The notes beneath the pieces were generated by a model. That model was not told the DNA's origin, made no database searches, and saw only the letters and a program-made list of their open reading frames with translations. Both the position numbers and the translations under genes were made by a program. A stretch of DNA of 64,000 nt, from contig NC_079238.1 in NCBI RefSeq assembly GCF_027921745.1, forward strand, positions 3,472,001 through 3,536,000, written 5' to 3'. Within the stretch, counting starts at the first letter, position 1. Each line of letters begins with the position of its first letter. Shown here one piece after another: positions 33,910 to 43,235 of the stretch. This stretch comes from Schizosaccharomyces osmophilus. Its lineage: Eukaryota > Ascomycota > Schizosaccharomycetes > Schizosaccharomycetales > Schizosaccharomycetaceae.

Positions 33910-35188
33910 AATTAGAGTTAACTAGTCGTTGCAAATGAATTCAGATTAACAGTGTGGTATAAGAACGTAGAGAAAGAATTCAGATGAACCGAAAGAAAAA
34001 TAAAAGCTTACTCCGAAAAGCAAAGCTGTCAGAAGCTTAAAAGTAAAAGAAAGACGGGTCAATAAATAGAATCCAACAACAGACTATGAAAGAATGAACA
34101 AAATAAACTGTATTGTCTAGGAGAAGGAAAGATTTCAACCAAAAAGTAATGGATGCTCCTAGGAAAACGTATGAACAAGAAGAATGAGAAAGAGCAAGAG
34201 TTATAATTGCTTTAGCAAACGCTTACTCAAAGTTGTGCAAAGAAAACGTCTCCCGTGGTTCTCCAACCCGAATGAACGAACGAGCGACCAGGCCGGTGAA
34301 TTGTCTGGGAAAAAGGATAGACAAATCGCAAGCGCTTTTAAAAAATAAACAAGAAAAGGAGAGAAAAGTGGGAAAAAAAACTGAAAATTGGAAGAGTTTT
34401 GATTTCAAGGTGTAGCTGTACGAGGATCAGATAAATGCGGTGAAGAAGTTAAAATACTCTTACCCGAGAAGTCATCTATAGATACGAACGAAACTTATAC
34501 ATTAATTTGAATAGGAAAAAAATAGAGAGATGGATTGATACATTTAATTTGAATTTTCTATGTATCTACAAATTTCAATCGCTTAGTCAATCCCAGTGGT
34601 CTCAATCAAAAGTTTTCATTTCTGAATTGCGGTTCTTGTTTCTTTATAAAAAGGTCGTTGGGCTGGCGTATCTCGTATAGGAATCGATACGATCAAATTC
34701 AGAATCAAGTATTACAATAATGCAGGAAGTTGCTGTAAAGAAAAAATGAATGAGCAAAACAGAAATAGGAATGATGTCGTTTAAGAAACAATCGTAAACG
34801 AAGAAATGGACCAGCAGTGTGTTATTAAAGGGAAAAACATAGATAGACAGAAGAAGCGAGGTTGGCAGAAAATCTATATGTTGCAGTAGAAGAAAAGTCG
34901 AAAGCGTGTTTGAAAGCTGAATGTACATCAGGAAACGATTTAAATGGAGGGAAACATGCAAACCACTTGTATGTGCAAAGAAAATCAAAATCAAAAGAGA
35001 AGAGCGACAAGGTGAGAATTGACATTTTAGACAATCAGAAAAAAAAATGGTTGAGAAACGTAAAACTTTTCATTGAGGGGGGAAATTGAGAAACCTTTGA
35101 TTATTATACTAGATATAAGGCAAATCAGGACTCCTATGGGAGGAATTTACCAAGAAGGGCACATGAGAACGAAAAAAAGCTATATAGA
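33910..35188. other. Long purine-biased intergene upstream of ccc2
   Basis: About 1.28 kb with no supported gene. The + strand is strongly A/G-rich, so a ccc2 leader on the minus strand would be pyrimidine-rich. ORFs at 34644-34994 (minus) and 34862-35089 (plus) look like compositional artefacts. Strand-biased A tracts make it a possible replication origin (inference only). Confidence 0.45.
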
Positions 35189-35668
35189 TCATGCCTTCCA
35201 AAGCTTCTTAATGCCCTCTGTCAAGCCGATATCGTTTGTGTTGAATTCATAAACGCCAATAAAAGTGAGGACTGTGAAGCCACGAAGAATCCAGTGCACG
35301 AGAGGGCCAATTCGACGGAATCTGCGCTTAGGGAAATAGTCAATAACACATGATTCAAATCCCAAATGAGCATGCGTAATCATAGTGCAAGCAAGGGCAG
35401 CATCCAAAATGGGATGAGATGTACCAGCGAAAAGTGGCATCACGACTTGAGGGACCATGCCAATTGCGACGATACGTTCAAAATTCCAATGGTAGCTTCC
35501 GTGAAACTTACTAGGAGGGGGAAATACAGTAGCATCGTTGACGGTACCTTTGATGGATTGAGGAGGAGGAGGGAAGATTTGTCGGACGGAACTAGAAGTA
35601 AAGGGTCTTGCAGCAAAGAGAACAGAGCTTTGACGAAGAGCACCAAATCCAAGACGTGTCTGCAACAT
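35189..35668 (-). CDS. sdh4: Succinate dehydrogenase membrane anchor subunit (CybS)
   Basis: A 159-residue mitochondrial inner-membrane subunit that anchors complex II, binds haem b and helps form the ubiquinone site. The Arg/Ser-rich N-terminus (about 30 residues) looks like a mitochondrial presequence. Three hydrophobic segments follow. The conserved ITHAHLGFE...DYFP motif holds the haem-ligand histidine region and the quinone-site Tyr. The paralogue Tim18 shares the fold; the DYFP motif favours Sdh4. It is divergent from qcr1 and has CCAAT boxes upstream. In S. pombe sdh4 is repressed by Php4 through the CCAAT-binding complex when iron is scarce. Confidence 0.9.
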   Translation of the reverse strand: MLQTRLGFGALRQSSVLFAARPFTSSSVRQIFPPPPQSIKGTVNDATVFPPPSKFHGSYHWNFERIVAIGMVPQVVMPLFAGTSHPILDAALACTMITHAHLGFESCVIDYFPKRRFRRIGPLVHWILRGFTVLTFIGVYEFNTNDIGLTEGIKKLWKA

Positions 35669-35723
35669 ATTTCAACTTCCAAAATGGTAAAAGACACCTG
35701 GTACAGTATAGGCAGTCGTTGAG

Positions 35724-35757
35724 TTTATATTGGCGGAATCCCGTCCTACACCATTGG
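35724..35757 (-). promoter_or_regulatory. sdh4 promoter: TATA box and two CCAAT boxes
   Basis: On the minus strand there is a TATAAA at 35724-35729 (about 60 nt before the start codon), and CCAAT boxes at 35729-35733 and 35753-35757. CCAAT is the target of the Php2/3/5 complex, the known regulator of S. pombe sdh4. Confidence 0.6.
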
Positions 35758-36263
35758 TGGATATGACACTAAGCGTGAGCGCTAACGATACCATACTATA
35801 CCATACGGCAGTCTATAGACGGATACCGAATTAGAACGAGCTATAGTGATATTTACTGATATCATAAAAGGAAATAAATAAATAAAAGCAGGTAATTAAT
35901 GAAAAAATAAAATAAAATAGAAACGAAAGGAAAGGAAAGGAAATACGGCAAGAACTGCTTTTAAGAGGCAAAATAGAAAAAAATCACTTCTATAGAATTG
36001 CTGTACGTTTCTATTGCGTTACGATGTTCATATTTATTTTGCTTGTCATTATTCACAAAACAAGGAAAAAATCGTAATCGTCGCTACATACATAGACCAT
36101 GCCTTTTGCATTCTATAAAATTCATCAAATAGTATACAAAAACACAACCATCCTTCACCATTGTGCCTGCATTATCCAAAATGCAAAATGCTTAATAAAA
36201 GATTATTCTTTTAAAAAATAATAGCATATGGTTGTAATTCATTAGTAATATTCGACCCAATCG

Positions 36264-36274
36264 AGATTCGAACC
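36264..36274 (-). promoter_or_regulatory. B-box-like element (possible TFIIIC site)
   Basis: The minus strand reads GGTTCGAATCT, a 10/11 match to the tRNA B-box GGTTCGANTCC. The flanks do not form a T-arm stem and no matching acceptor stem exists, so this is not an intact tRNA. It may be a TFIIIC-only (COC-like) site, a decayed tRNA or chance. Confidence 0.35.
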
Positions 36275-36426
36275 TTGGATTTCTACCGAACCTCATTGGT
36301 AAGAAACGCTAGCAGGACTTTGTGTGGACGGCTTCGGGACGTCGTTACTTGTACTTATCCTTTCCCATCCACATTGAAAACCACCCACCTCTTTCGTTTG
36401 GATTTGTTTGACCATTATCACTTAGG

Positions 36427-37812
36427 ATGCTGAGGCTTTCGAATTTGCCAAAGCTTGCCCCCAAGCTTGCACGTCGGTTTGCAACATCTGCTTTACCAAA
36501 AACCGAAACTACAACCCTGAAAAATGGATTAACCATTGCTACTGAACATCATCCTTATGCTCAAACAGCCACCGTCCTCGTCGGTGTTGATGCTGGATCA
36601 AGAGCAGAGACCGAAAAAAACAACGGAGCTGCTCATTTCCTTGAGCATTTGGCTTTCAAGGGCACCAAAAACCGCTCCCAACGTGCTCTTGAGCTCGAGT
36701 TTGAAAATACCGGTGCTCATTTGAATGCTTACACTTCTCGTGAGCAAACCGTTTACTATGCCCATGCTTTCAAGGAGGCTGTTCCCAAGACCGTCGCTGT
36801 TTTGGCTGACATCTTAACCAACTCTAGCATTTCCTCTGCCGCCGTCGAACGCGAGCGTCAAGTCATTTTACGCGAACAAGAGGAGGTCGACAAAATGGCT
36901 GATGAGGTTGTTTTTGACCATTTGCATGCTACTGCCTACCAAGGTCAAGCTTTGGGTCGTACCATTTTGGGCCCCAAGAGAAACATCGAGTCTTTAACCC
37001 GTGATGACCTTCTTACGTACATCAAGGACAACTACCGTAGCGACCGCATGATTCTTGCTGCCGCTGGCTCTATCTCCCACGAAGAACTCGTCAAGCTTGC
37101 TGAAAAGTACTTTGGCCATTTGGAACCTTCTACCGAACAACTCTCTCTTGGTGCTCCTCGTGGTCCTCAACCCCGCTTTGTCGGTTCTGAGGTCCGTATT
37201 CGTGATGATTACTCTCCCACCGCCAACATTGCTATTGCCGTTGAAGGTATGAGCTGGAAGCATCCCGACTACTTTGTTGGTTTGGTTATGCAAGCTATCA
37301 TCGGTAACTGGGATCGTGCTATGGGTGCTTCTCCCCACATGGCTTCCCGTTTGAGCTCCGTTGTCCAACAAGATCAATTGGCCAACAGCTTTATGAGCTT
37401 CAGCACCAGTTACAGCGACACCGGTTTATGGGGTATTTACTTGGTAACTGAGAATCTTGGACGTATCGACGACTTGGTTCACTTTACCCTCCAAAACTGG
37501 GCTCGTCTTACTGTTGCCACTCGTGCTGAAGTTGAGCGTGCCAAGGCTCAACTTCGCGCTTCTCTTCTCCTTTCTTTGGATTCCACCACCGCTATTGCTG
37601 AAGACATTGGTCGCCAATTGCTCACTACTGGACGTCGTATGAGCCCTCAAGAGGTTGACATGCGTATTGAGCAAATCACTGAGCATGATGTTGCCCGTGT
37701 TGCCAACGAGATGATTTGGGATAAGGATGTTGCCATTTCTGCTGTTGGTGCTATTGAAGGCCTTTTGGATTACAACCGTGTTCGTAGCAGTATCTCTATG
37801 AACCGTTGGTAA
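36427..37812 (+). CDS. qcr1: Mitochondrial processing peptidase beta subunit / core protein
   Basis: A 461-residue M16 metallopeptidase that cleaves presequences from imported mitochondrial proteins with the alpha subunit. The N-terminus (RLSNLPKLAPKLARRFATSA) is an Arg-rich presequence. The inverted zinc motif HFLEH (H70, E73, H74) is intact, and the third ligand region ILREQEEV is at about 147-154. The GRTILGPKRNI segment is typical of beta-MPP. The intact zinc site argues for an active peptidase rather than a pure complex III core 1 protein; the S. pombe gene in this position carries the name qcr1. High codon bias suggests strong expression. Confidence 0.9.
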   Translation: MLRLSNLPKLAPKLARRFATSALPKTETTTLKNGLTIATEHHPYAQTATVLVGVDAGSRAETEKNNGAAHFLEHLAFKGTKNRSQRALELEFENTGAHLNAYTSREQTVYYAHAFKEAVPKTVAVLADILTNSSISSAAVERERQVILREQEEVDKMADEVVFDHLHATAYQGQALGRTILGPKRNIESLTRDDLLTYIKDNYRSDRMILAAAGSISHEELVKLAEKYFGHLEPSTEQLSLGAPRGPQPRFVGSEVRIRDDYSPTANIAIAVEGMSWKHPDYFVGLVMQAIIGNWDRAMGASPHMASRLSSVVQQDQLANSFMSFSTSYSDTGLWGIYLVTENLGRIDDLVHFTLQNWARLTVATRAEVERAKAQLRASLLLSLDSTTAIAEDIGRQLLTTGRRMSPQEVDMRIEQITEHDVARVANEMIWDKDVAISAVGAIEGLLDYNRVRSSISMNRW

Positions 37813-38654
37813 GCGGATCTTCTTGAGCCTTTTACCAAGTTTTCAATTTTGTCTTTCTCCTTGATTCTTTTCGGTAGGTTTTCCTATGCTTCATCGTCCT
37901 TACGATTTGTACGCTCCCTGCTTTCTTTTAAGTTCAAGTCCTCCTTTTTCTTCTTTTTCTTTCGTCATACGATTTTACAACCTGTCTTTTTTTGACGCGG
38001 TGTTTCCATTAGAATCGTCTACGTTTACGAAAACGAAAAGCCTCATCTTGAATGCGAGTTTCTTGACAGGTTTATCTTTTTCATGGTTAGATCATGAGCT
38101 AAGCTGTTGTCATAGTAGACTTTCTTGCTGCAAATTCCTTTGAAGCCCGTCACAATGACAGATTGCTCTCAAGTCTTACAATCAATTCCTTTTTTACTCT
38201 TTTCGAGCTTCCGGCATTCCCTTTCTACATAATCTCCCTTCTCATATAACAGAAAATATCATTATTTCTAAAACAGTCGGTTTGATACACTGAACATGTT
38301 CGCGTAGCAATAGTGTAATAAAAACAAAGTGGCCATGCCGGTATTCCATCACAGGATTGAAAAATCGTCGTATGAATGTTGTATTACAAACCACTTGGTT
38401 ATTTTAGTTGTAAAATTTAGACAATATAATGTAGATTTTATTGAAAGTATAGTATGTATTCGTGAACCTTCACTACATATCAAGCAAGGCAAATTCAAAA
38501 GTCTAGTATATGTGTTCTTTCACACATTACGTATGAAAACCACCAGTAGAGGTGAAATTAAAAATCTGTCGGTGTAAATAGGTTATGGAAATAAAGAAAG
38601 GAATCTATTCAAAAGATTTATAAGTGAATATCTTTACCACAGTCAACCTTGAAC
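37813..38654. other. Intergene qcr1-frg1
   Basis: 3' flank of qcr1 (T/C-rich) and promoter of the FRG1 gene. Small ORFs show no family resemblance. On the inversion model this is near the left inversion breakpoint. Confidence 0.5.
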
Positions 38655-39555
38655 ATGCCTTCACGTTTAACTTTCAAAGGGGATAAAAAAGTGTACGTTA
38701 AGCTTTTTATCAAATGGTTTATTTCAAGATTCTAACGATGCATTTCTTACAGTCACAAAAAGGGAAAAAAATCCACAAAGTCTTTACAGTCAGCTGTGGA
38801 GTCTCAAAAGAATGATCCAATATGGATCGATGCTAACACCATGGAGGACCTCCATGGTCCACTGGTGTTATAGTATGTTTCATGAATTTCCGAGAAAACA
38901 ATTTAGCTGACGGTTCTTTAGCCAAAGGCTCGATACCATGGTAATTTCCTTGGGAATAGAAGAGGTACAAGGAAGTTGCGTAGGAATTTTTCTGGATCCT
39001 CTTTCTTTAGAACCTGACAACACAAGACAAGTATTCGTCGCTTCCGATATGAATGGTAACGTTGTCCTGAAAAGCTTCCTTATGAAGTATCTTTCTGCTG
39101 GCAAAGAGGGAGACTTGTTCAGCAGACGAGAAGCCATTGGAGCTGAAGAACAGTGGCAGCTTGAATACTTACATGATGGCTATTGGGCTTGGAAAAGTAT
39201 GTCTAATAACAAATACCTCGAATGCTTGCTAAATGAAAACGACACCTACGTGTTTCGCTGTACGTCTGATACGGTTACTTTCACTTCAAAATGGAGAGTA
39301 CGAGTCCAAACTAGATTCGTCAAACGACCCTCAACTCAGAACATAAAAACATCTACTGTACATTCTCAGCAATTGGAAGCTATGTATGTTTAATGACGTT
39401 TAATTTTCTCAAGTCATTACTAACGATTTTACAGGGCTGGCAGGCCGTTATCTGCAGATGAAAAAAAGGCTCTTAAGCAGGCTAGCAAAGATGGTTCTCT
39501 ACATGAAGCTCTGCTAGACGTTCGAGTCTCAAAAAAAAGCGACAAATATGGGTAG
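38655..39555 (+). CDS. FRG1-family RNA-processing protein, four exons
   Basis: A 246-residue FRG1-type protein (nucleolar, pre-mRNA/rRNA processing-linked actin-binding family). Hand-built exons: 38655-38692, 38753-38872, 38922-39383 and 39435-39555. Introns are 60, 49 and 51 nt with GTACGT/GTATGT/GTATGT donors and TCTAACG, GCTGACG and ACTAACG branch sites. Joins read GDKK-V-HKKGKK, PLVL-Y-QRLD and LEA-M-AGRPL, all in frame. The N-terminus LTFKGDKKVHKKGKK is a family hallmark; DPIWIDANTMEDLHGPLVL leads the beta-trefoil (fascin-like) fold. The 38-nt first exon makes this gene easy to miss. In S. pombe it also adjoins orc4. Confidence 0.88.
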
Positions 39556-39998
39556 GCACATCTGTGTAAGGAATCGACCAAAGTGTCGTTAAAAGAAGTA
39601 CTGTAAGTTGAATCAGATGATCTCTTTATAAGTTCTATTAGTCTTAAATATTATGAAAAAGCATGGTGGTGCTACTATGTTAATATAAATTGATTGTTCC
39701 CAGGGTTTAAGGATCTATTGAAAATTGTAGCTTTTTGTTCCTCCTTATTGTTTTCCTATTTATTTCTCAAAATAAAGAGCTTCTCTTGCATTTACAAAGT
39801 ATTGGTCACAAAAACTTCCTGGTAATTATTCTTGGAGTAACATAATGCGTAACGTCTACAAAACTCGAATACCACCTTCAAGATATACATTCAATACACT
39901 GTATAGGATTTTGAAAATAATTCCAAGAAACGTTTGAAATTCTACCTGTACTCTTATAAAAGAACGCTAGCGGGGATGTATTTTCTTTGAAATTTGAC
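39556..39998. other. Intergene frg1-orc4
   Basis: 3' flank of the FRG1 gene and orc4 promoter. AT-rich, no gene seen. Confidence 0.5.
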
Positions 39999-42695
39999 AT
40001 GCGTGTATCTCCAGCAGCAGAAAATGTGTTTCACGACACTTCGTCACACTCTACTGTTGACCAAAAACATGATACTTTTAAAAATGGCCTTAATTTAAAT
40101 GAAAATAATGAAAACGACACTGTAGTTGACGACGCAGGATCTGATGAAACAGAATACAATTCAGCTGAAGAATCCCCGTTGGACATTATTGATAATGAAA
40201 ACGAAAAGGATGATTCCATGAACGATAATACGCTTTTTCCGGCAAAAAATAAGGATTCAGAAAGTCTCGACGACAATAGTGAATCGAATGGGACCGAGTC
40301 AAATCGATTGGAGTCAACAGAACCCGACCACAGCGTCAGGGACGAAGTAGAAAGCTCAAAAGAAGAACAAGAAGCAGAACCCGTAAAACGTGGACGTGGA
40401 CGTCCACGAAAATACCCCACTAGTAACCCCAAGGACACTGGTCTCGTCGTCAAAAGAAAAAGAGGCAGGCCACGAAAAGCTCCAGAAGATTCAGCAAATA
40501 ACGAAGCTGCTCATAGAAAACGCGGTCGTGGAAGGCCTCCATTGAAAAAGGCAACCGAGTTGTGGACGACTGTAAATGAAAGAAGTTCAGAAGATAAGTC
40601 AATTCATGATGGCACTCCTGAATTTAATACTGATGGAGGTGGGTCTGACTCAACCGTTGATTTAAACATGTTTTCTCCAGAAAAAAAACAAGACCGTCGT
40701 CCTTTTGACAAACACGAAGAAGATGATTCTTCCTTTTCAGTTACAGGTACAAGAAAAAGTGAAAGAGCATCCAGGAAACGACCACTTGTTGAAATCTTTA
40801 ACCGACCAAAGGATGAGCAGCCCAAGCGTGGCCGTGGCAGGCCACGAAAAGTACAACCCATGGGTCGTGTTTCTGACGATTCTAGTGAAGATGATGATGA
40901 TACCGAGGACGATGAAACTGAAGAAGACCTAACGTTTGGAGAAAATCCCGAGAATTCACCGATAAACATACAAGAATGGTCAACTAAGGGCTCAGTTCAA
41001 CCAAATACCGATGACATTAATATCATTCATTCCGATTTTCCTCACAAGCAGGAGACCTCGCGTGTATCTCCTACGGTATACTTCAACGCTCAAGCCGCTC
41101 AGCCCTCTACACCCTCTTCTCCGTCCTCATCTTCTACTTCTTCTCCTCCTCCTACTCCTTCATTTAAAACACCAAACCCTCCCATGGATATATTACTGCC
41201 TTCGAGGAATCAAATTTCAGTTCCCGAGAGCCCATTGATGTATAGCTTACCTAAAAAGGCAAGCTTTCAACTAACCGTAGTTTCTCCAAGAAAACCGAAA
41301 CCCGTTTCAACTCACAAAGAAACTACCAATAGTCTCATATCTGAGTTAGGACTTGATAAAGTAAATACTGAGTTACGAACAATAAAGACAGCTGTTACTA
41401 GACGATTTACAGGGAAAGCAAGCATTCCGCTTATAGGACATGAAGAAGAAAAATCTAAACTTTATCGGTGGATGCAACAAACTGTTGTACTAGGTGAAGG
41501 AAACTCTGTAATTGTTGTCGGTCCAAGAAGTTCTGGAAAGTTATTGTTGGTTGAAAGCGTCCTTCAAAAAGCTAAAGCTGAAATACCCGAATCTTTTTAC
41601 ACAGTGCGACTTAACGGAACTTATTTGCATGATGACAAAGTAGCTCTTAGAGAAATTTCACGCCAATTATCGGTTGAATTAGAATCTTTGGATTCTGAAG
41701 ATGCCATTCGCTCTGAAACTAGTTTCGCAGATACTCTGACGAGACTCTTGGCCACTCTTTCACACCCTGCAGATTTGGGAATTACGAAGGATGGGTTTAC
41801 GACTTCTGCATCTGTTGTATTTATTTTAGAAGAGTTCGATCTATTTGTGCAGCATCCACGGCAAATGTTATTATACAATCTGTTTGATATTGCCCAGTCA
41901 AGGAAGGCACCGATCTTAGTGGTAGGTTTGACTACTCGGTATGATTGTTTCGAGTCACTCGAGAAGCGAGTAAAAAGTCGATTTAGTCACATGGTTATTC
42001 ATACACCTCCCCCTTCCTCCTTACGGGAATTTTTGAGCATATATCGAAGCGTTCTTACTATTACGGATAAAGAGTCTGTTTCGAAAGTAAAACATGAATG
42101 GAACAACAGGGTGAACAACTTATTAGCTGATTCTTCGAGTAATATGCACAAATTAGTACTATATCATTATTATTCAAGCAGAAATTTGCGAATGCTGTAC
42201 GTCGATTCCTTAATTCCTGTTACGTCTAGATCCCCATCTCAGCCACTTCTGGATGATGGTGATTTCCAGAGGTTCAACTTGAGAGTATCTGACCATAAAG
42301 TTGAGCTTGTTAAAAACTTGAGTCTGCTAGAACTGGCACTCTTGATATGTACCATCAGGTTTGAAAACAGAGATATTCCAGCCTGCAATTTTAATAGTGT
42401 TTACCAGGAATATCGCCATCTCCATCAACGTACGGTATTAGACGCAGTGGCTTCAGGTGCGCTTGCACATAGCTTTCGCCTTTGGGGAAAGGACGTTGCT
42501 TTAGAAGCATGGGAAAAACTGGCTTCGGTGGGATTAATAGTTCCTTTGCAGCCAAATTTCGAAATTAGCGGTGCATTATCAAGGGAATGTCAACTGTGGC
42601 AGCCAGAGGTTGATCTTTCTGTCATCACTGCTGCGTTACGCGAACATAAAAGGTTACCTTCTCATTATTACCGTTGGCTAAAGGATATAGCCTAA
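39999..42695 (+). CDS. orc4: Origin recognition complex subunit Orc4 with AT-hooks
   Basis: An 898-residue ORC subunit of the fission-yeast type, in which an N-terminal AT-hook extension binds AT-rich origins. Four AT-hooks are seen at about residues 129-138 (KRGRGRPRK), 151-160 (KRKRGRPRK), 173-182 (RKRGRGRPPL) and 274-284 (PKRGRGRPRK). Acidic and Ser/Pro-rich linkers separate them from the AAA+ domain, which starts at about 475. The Walker A-like loop GPRSSGKLLL (about 508-517) lacks the usual Ser/Thr after Lys; Walker B reads FILEEFDLF (about 607-615). A winged-helix C-terminus follows. The start is the first ATG. S. pombe Orc4 is about 972 residues with nine AT-hooks. Confidence 0.94.
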   Translation: MRVSPAAENVFHDTSSHSTVDQKHDTFKNGLNLNENNENDTVVDDAGSDETEYNSAEESPLDIIDNENEKDDSMNDNTLFPAKNKDSESLDDNSESNGTESNRLESTEPDHSVRDEVESSKEEQEAEPVKRGRGRPRKYPTSNPKDTGLVVKRKRGRPRKAPEDSANNEAAHRKRGRGRPPLKKATELWTTVNERSSEDKSIHDGTPEFNTDGGGSDSTVDLNMFSPEKKQDRRPFDKHEEDDSSFSVTGTRKSERASRKRPLVEIFNRPKDEQPKRGRGRPRKVQPMGRVSDDSSEDDDDTEDDETEEDLTFGENPENSPINIQEWSTKGSVQPNTDDINIIHSDFPHKQETSRVSPTVYFNAQAAQPSTPSSPSSSSTSSPPPTPSFKTPNPPMDILLPSRNQISVPESPLMYSLPKKASFQLTVVSPRKPKPVSTHKETTNSLISELGLDKVNTELRTIKTAVTRRFTGKASIPLIGHEEEKSKLYRWMQQTVVLGEGNSVIVVGPRSSGKLLLVESVLQKAKAEIPESFYTVRLNGTYLHDDKVALREISRQLSVELESLDSEDAIRSETSFADTLTRLLATLSHPADLGITKDGFTTSASVVFILEEFDLFVQHPRQMLLYNLFDIAQSRKAPILVVGLTTRYDCFESLEKRVKSRFSHMVIHTPPPSSLREFLSIYRSVLTITDKESVSKVKHEWNNRVNNLLADSSSNMHKLVLYHYYSSRNLRMLYVDSLIPVTSRSPSQPLLDDGDFQRFNLRVSDHKVELVKNLSLLELALLICTIRFENRDIPACNFNSVYQEYRHLHQRTVLDAVASGALAHSFRLWGKDVALEAWEKLASVGLIVPLQPNFEISGALSRECQLWQPEVDLSVITAALREHKRLPSHYYRWLKDIA

Positions 42696-43235
42696 AAAGT
42701 ATTGCTTAGGAGTACTTGCAGTTTTACCTGAGAGTGCTATCTTAAAATTAATGTTTAAAACTCGTGCGTACGATTGTGAGGTTATAAAAGGATTTATTTA
42801 AATTAAGTTATATTAGGTTCTCTTTCTTCTTAAAGGGTTATTTATCAGTTAGTGTATAATTATTTTTGTATATAAGTATCAAGAATAAATAAATTCATTC
42901 CATGAATAATCGTTTTTTCTGTAAAAGCCGTCAGTAATTTGACAAAATAGATAAGTCTATATTCTTAATACATATTCAATGAATGACTAAAGGAAAGTTA
43001 GGATATAATGTCGGTTCGTAATCCAAATTTCATAAAAATCAGTAAATACAAGTAAAAAAGGCCCAAGAGGGTTCATATTCTAAACCAAACAATGACTCAA
43101 GGAAAGTTAGAAACATAAATAAAAAAATAGGACTTTTGATTGACATATGATGAGATAGTAATAATTGTAATATAATGTTCACTTCAAGTTTGGAAAGGTC
43201 ATGTTCATCATTATTCATATGCGCACGAAAGAGCA
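42696..43235. other. Convergent intergene orc4/ell1
   Basis: AT-rich 3' flanks of convergent genes; no supported gene. Confidence 0.5.

Larger units (their letters stand above)
35669..36426. other. Divergent region sdh4/qcr1
   Basis: Shared upstream region of two mitochondrial genes. Besides the sdh4-proximal elements it holds CCAAT at 36257-36261 and inverted CCAAT (ATTGG) at 36295-36299, about 130-170 nt before the qcr1 start, and a B-box-like element. AAGG and AATAA low-complexity stretches lie at 35880-35945. Confidence 0.6.

Noticed and set aside
34644-34994. A 116-codon minus-strand ORF upstream of ccc2.
   Set aside because: Its Leu/Phe/Ser-rich product reflects the pyrimidine-rich strand; no family motif or proper gene context.
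36244-36300. A tRNA gene around the B-box-like sequence near qcr1.
   Set aside because: T-arm stem bases do not pair beyond the first pair and no acceptor stem partner is found.
38750-38757. A HomolD-like CAGTCACA box.
   Set aside because: It lies across the acceptor of the first FRG1 intron, inside the gene, so a promoter role is unlikely.
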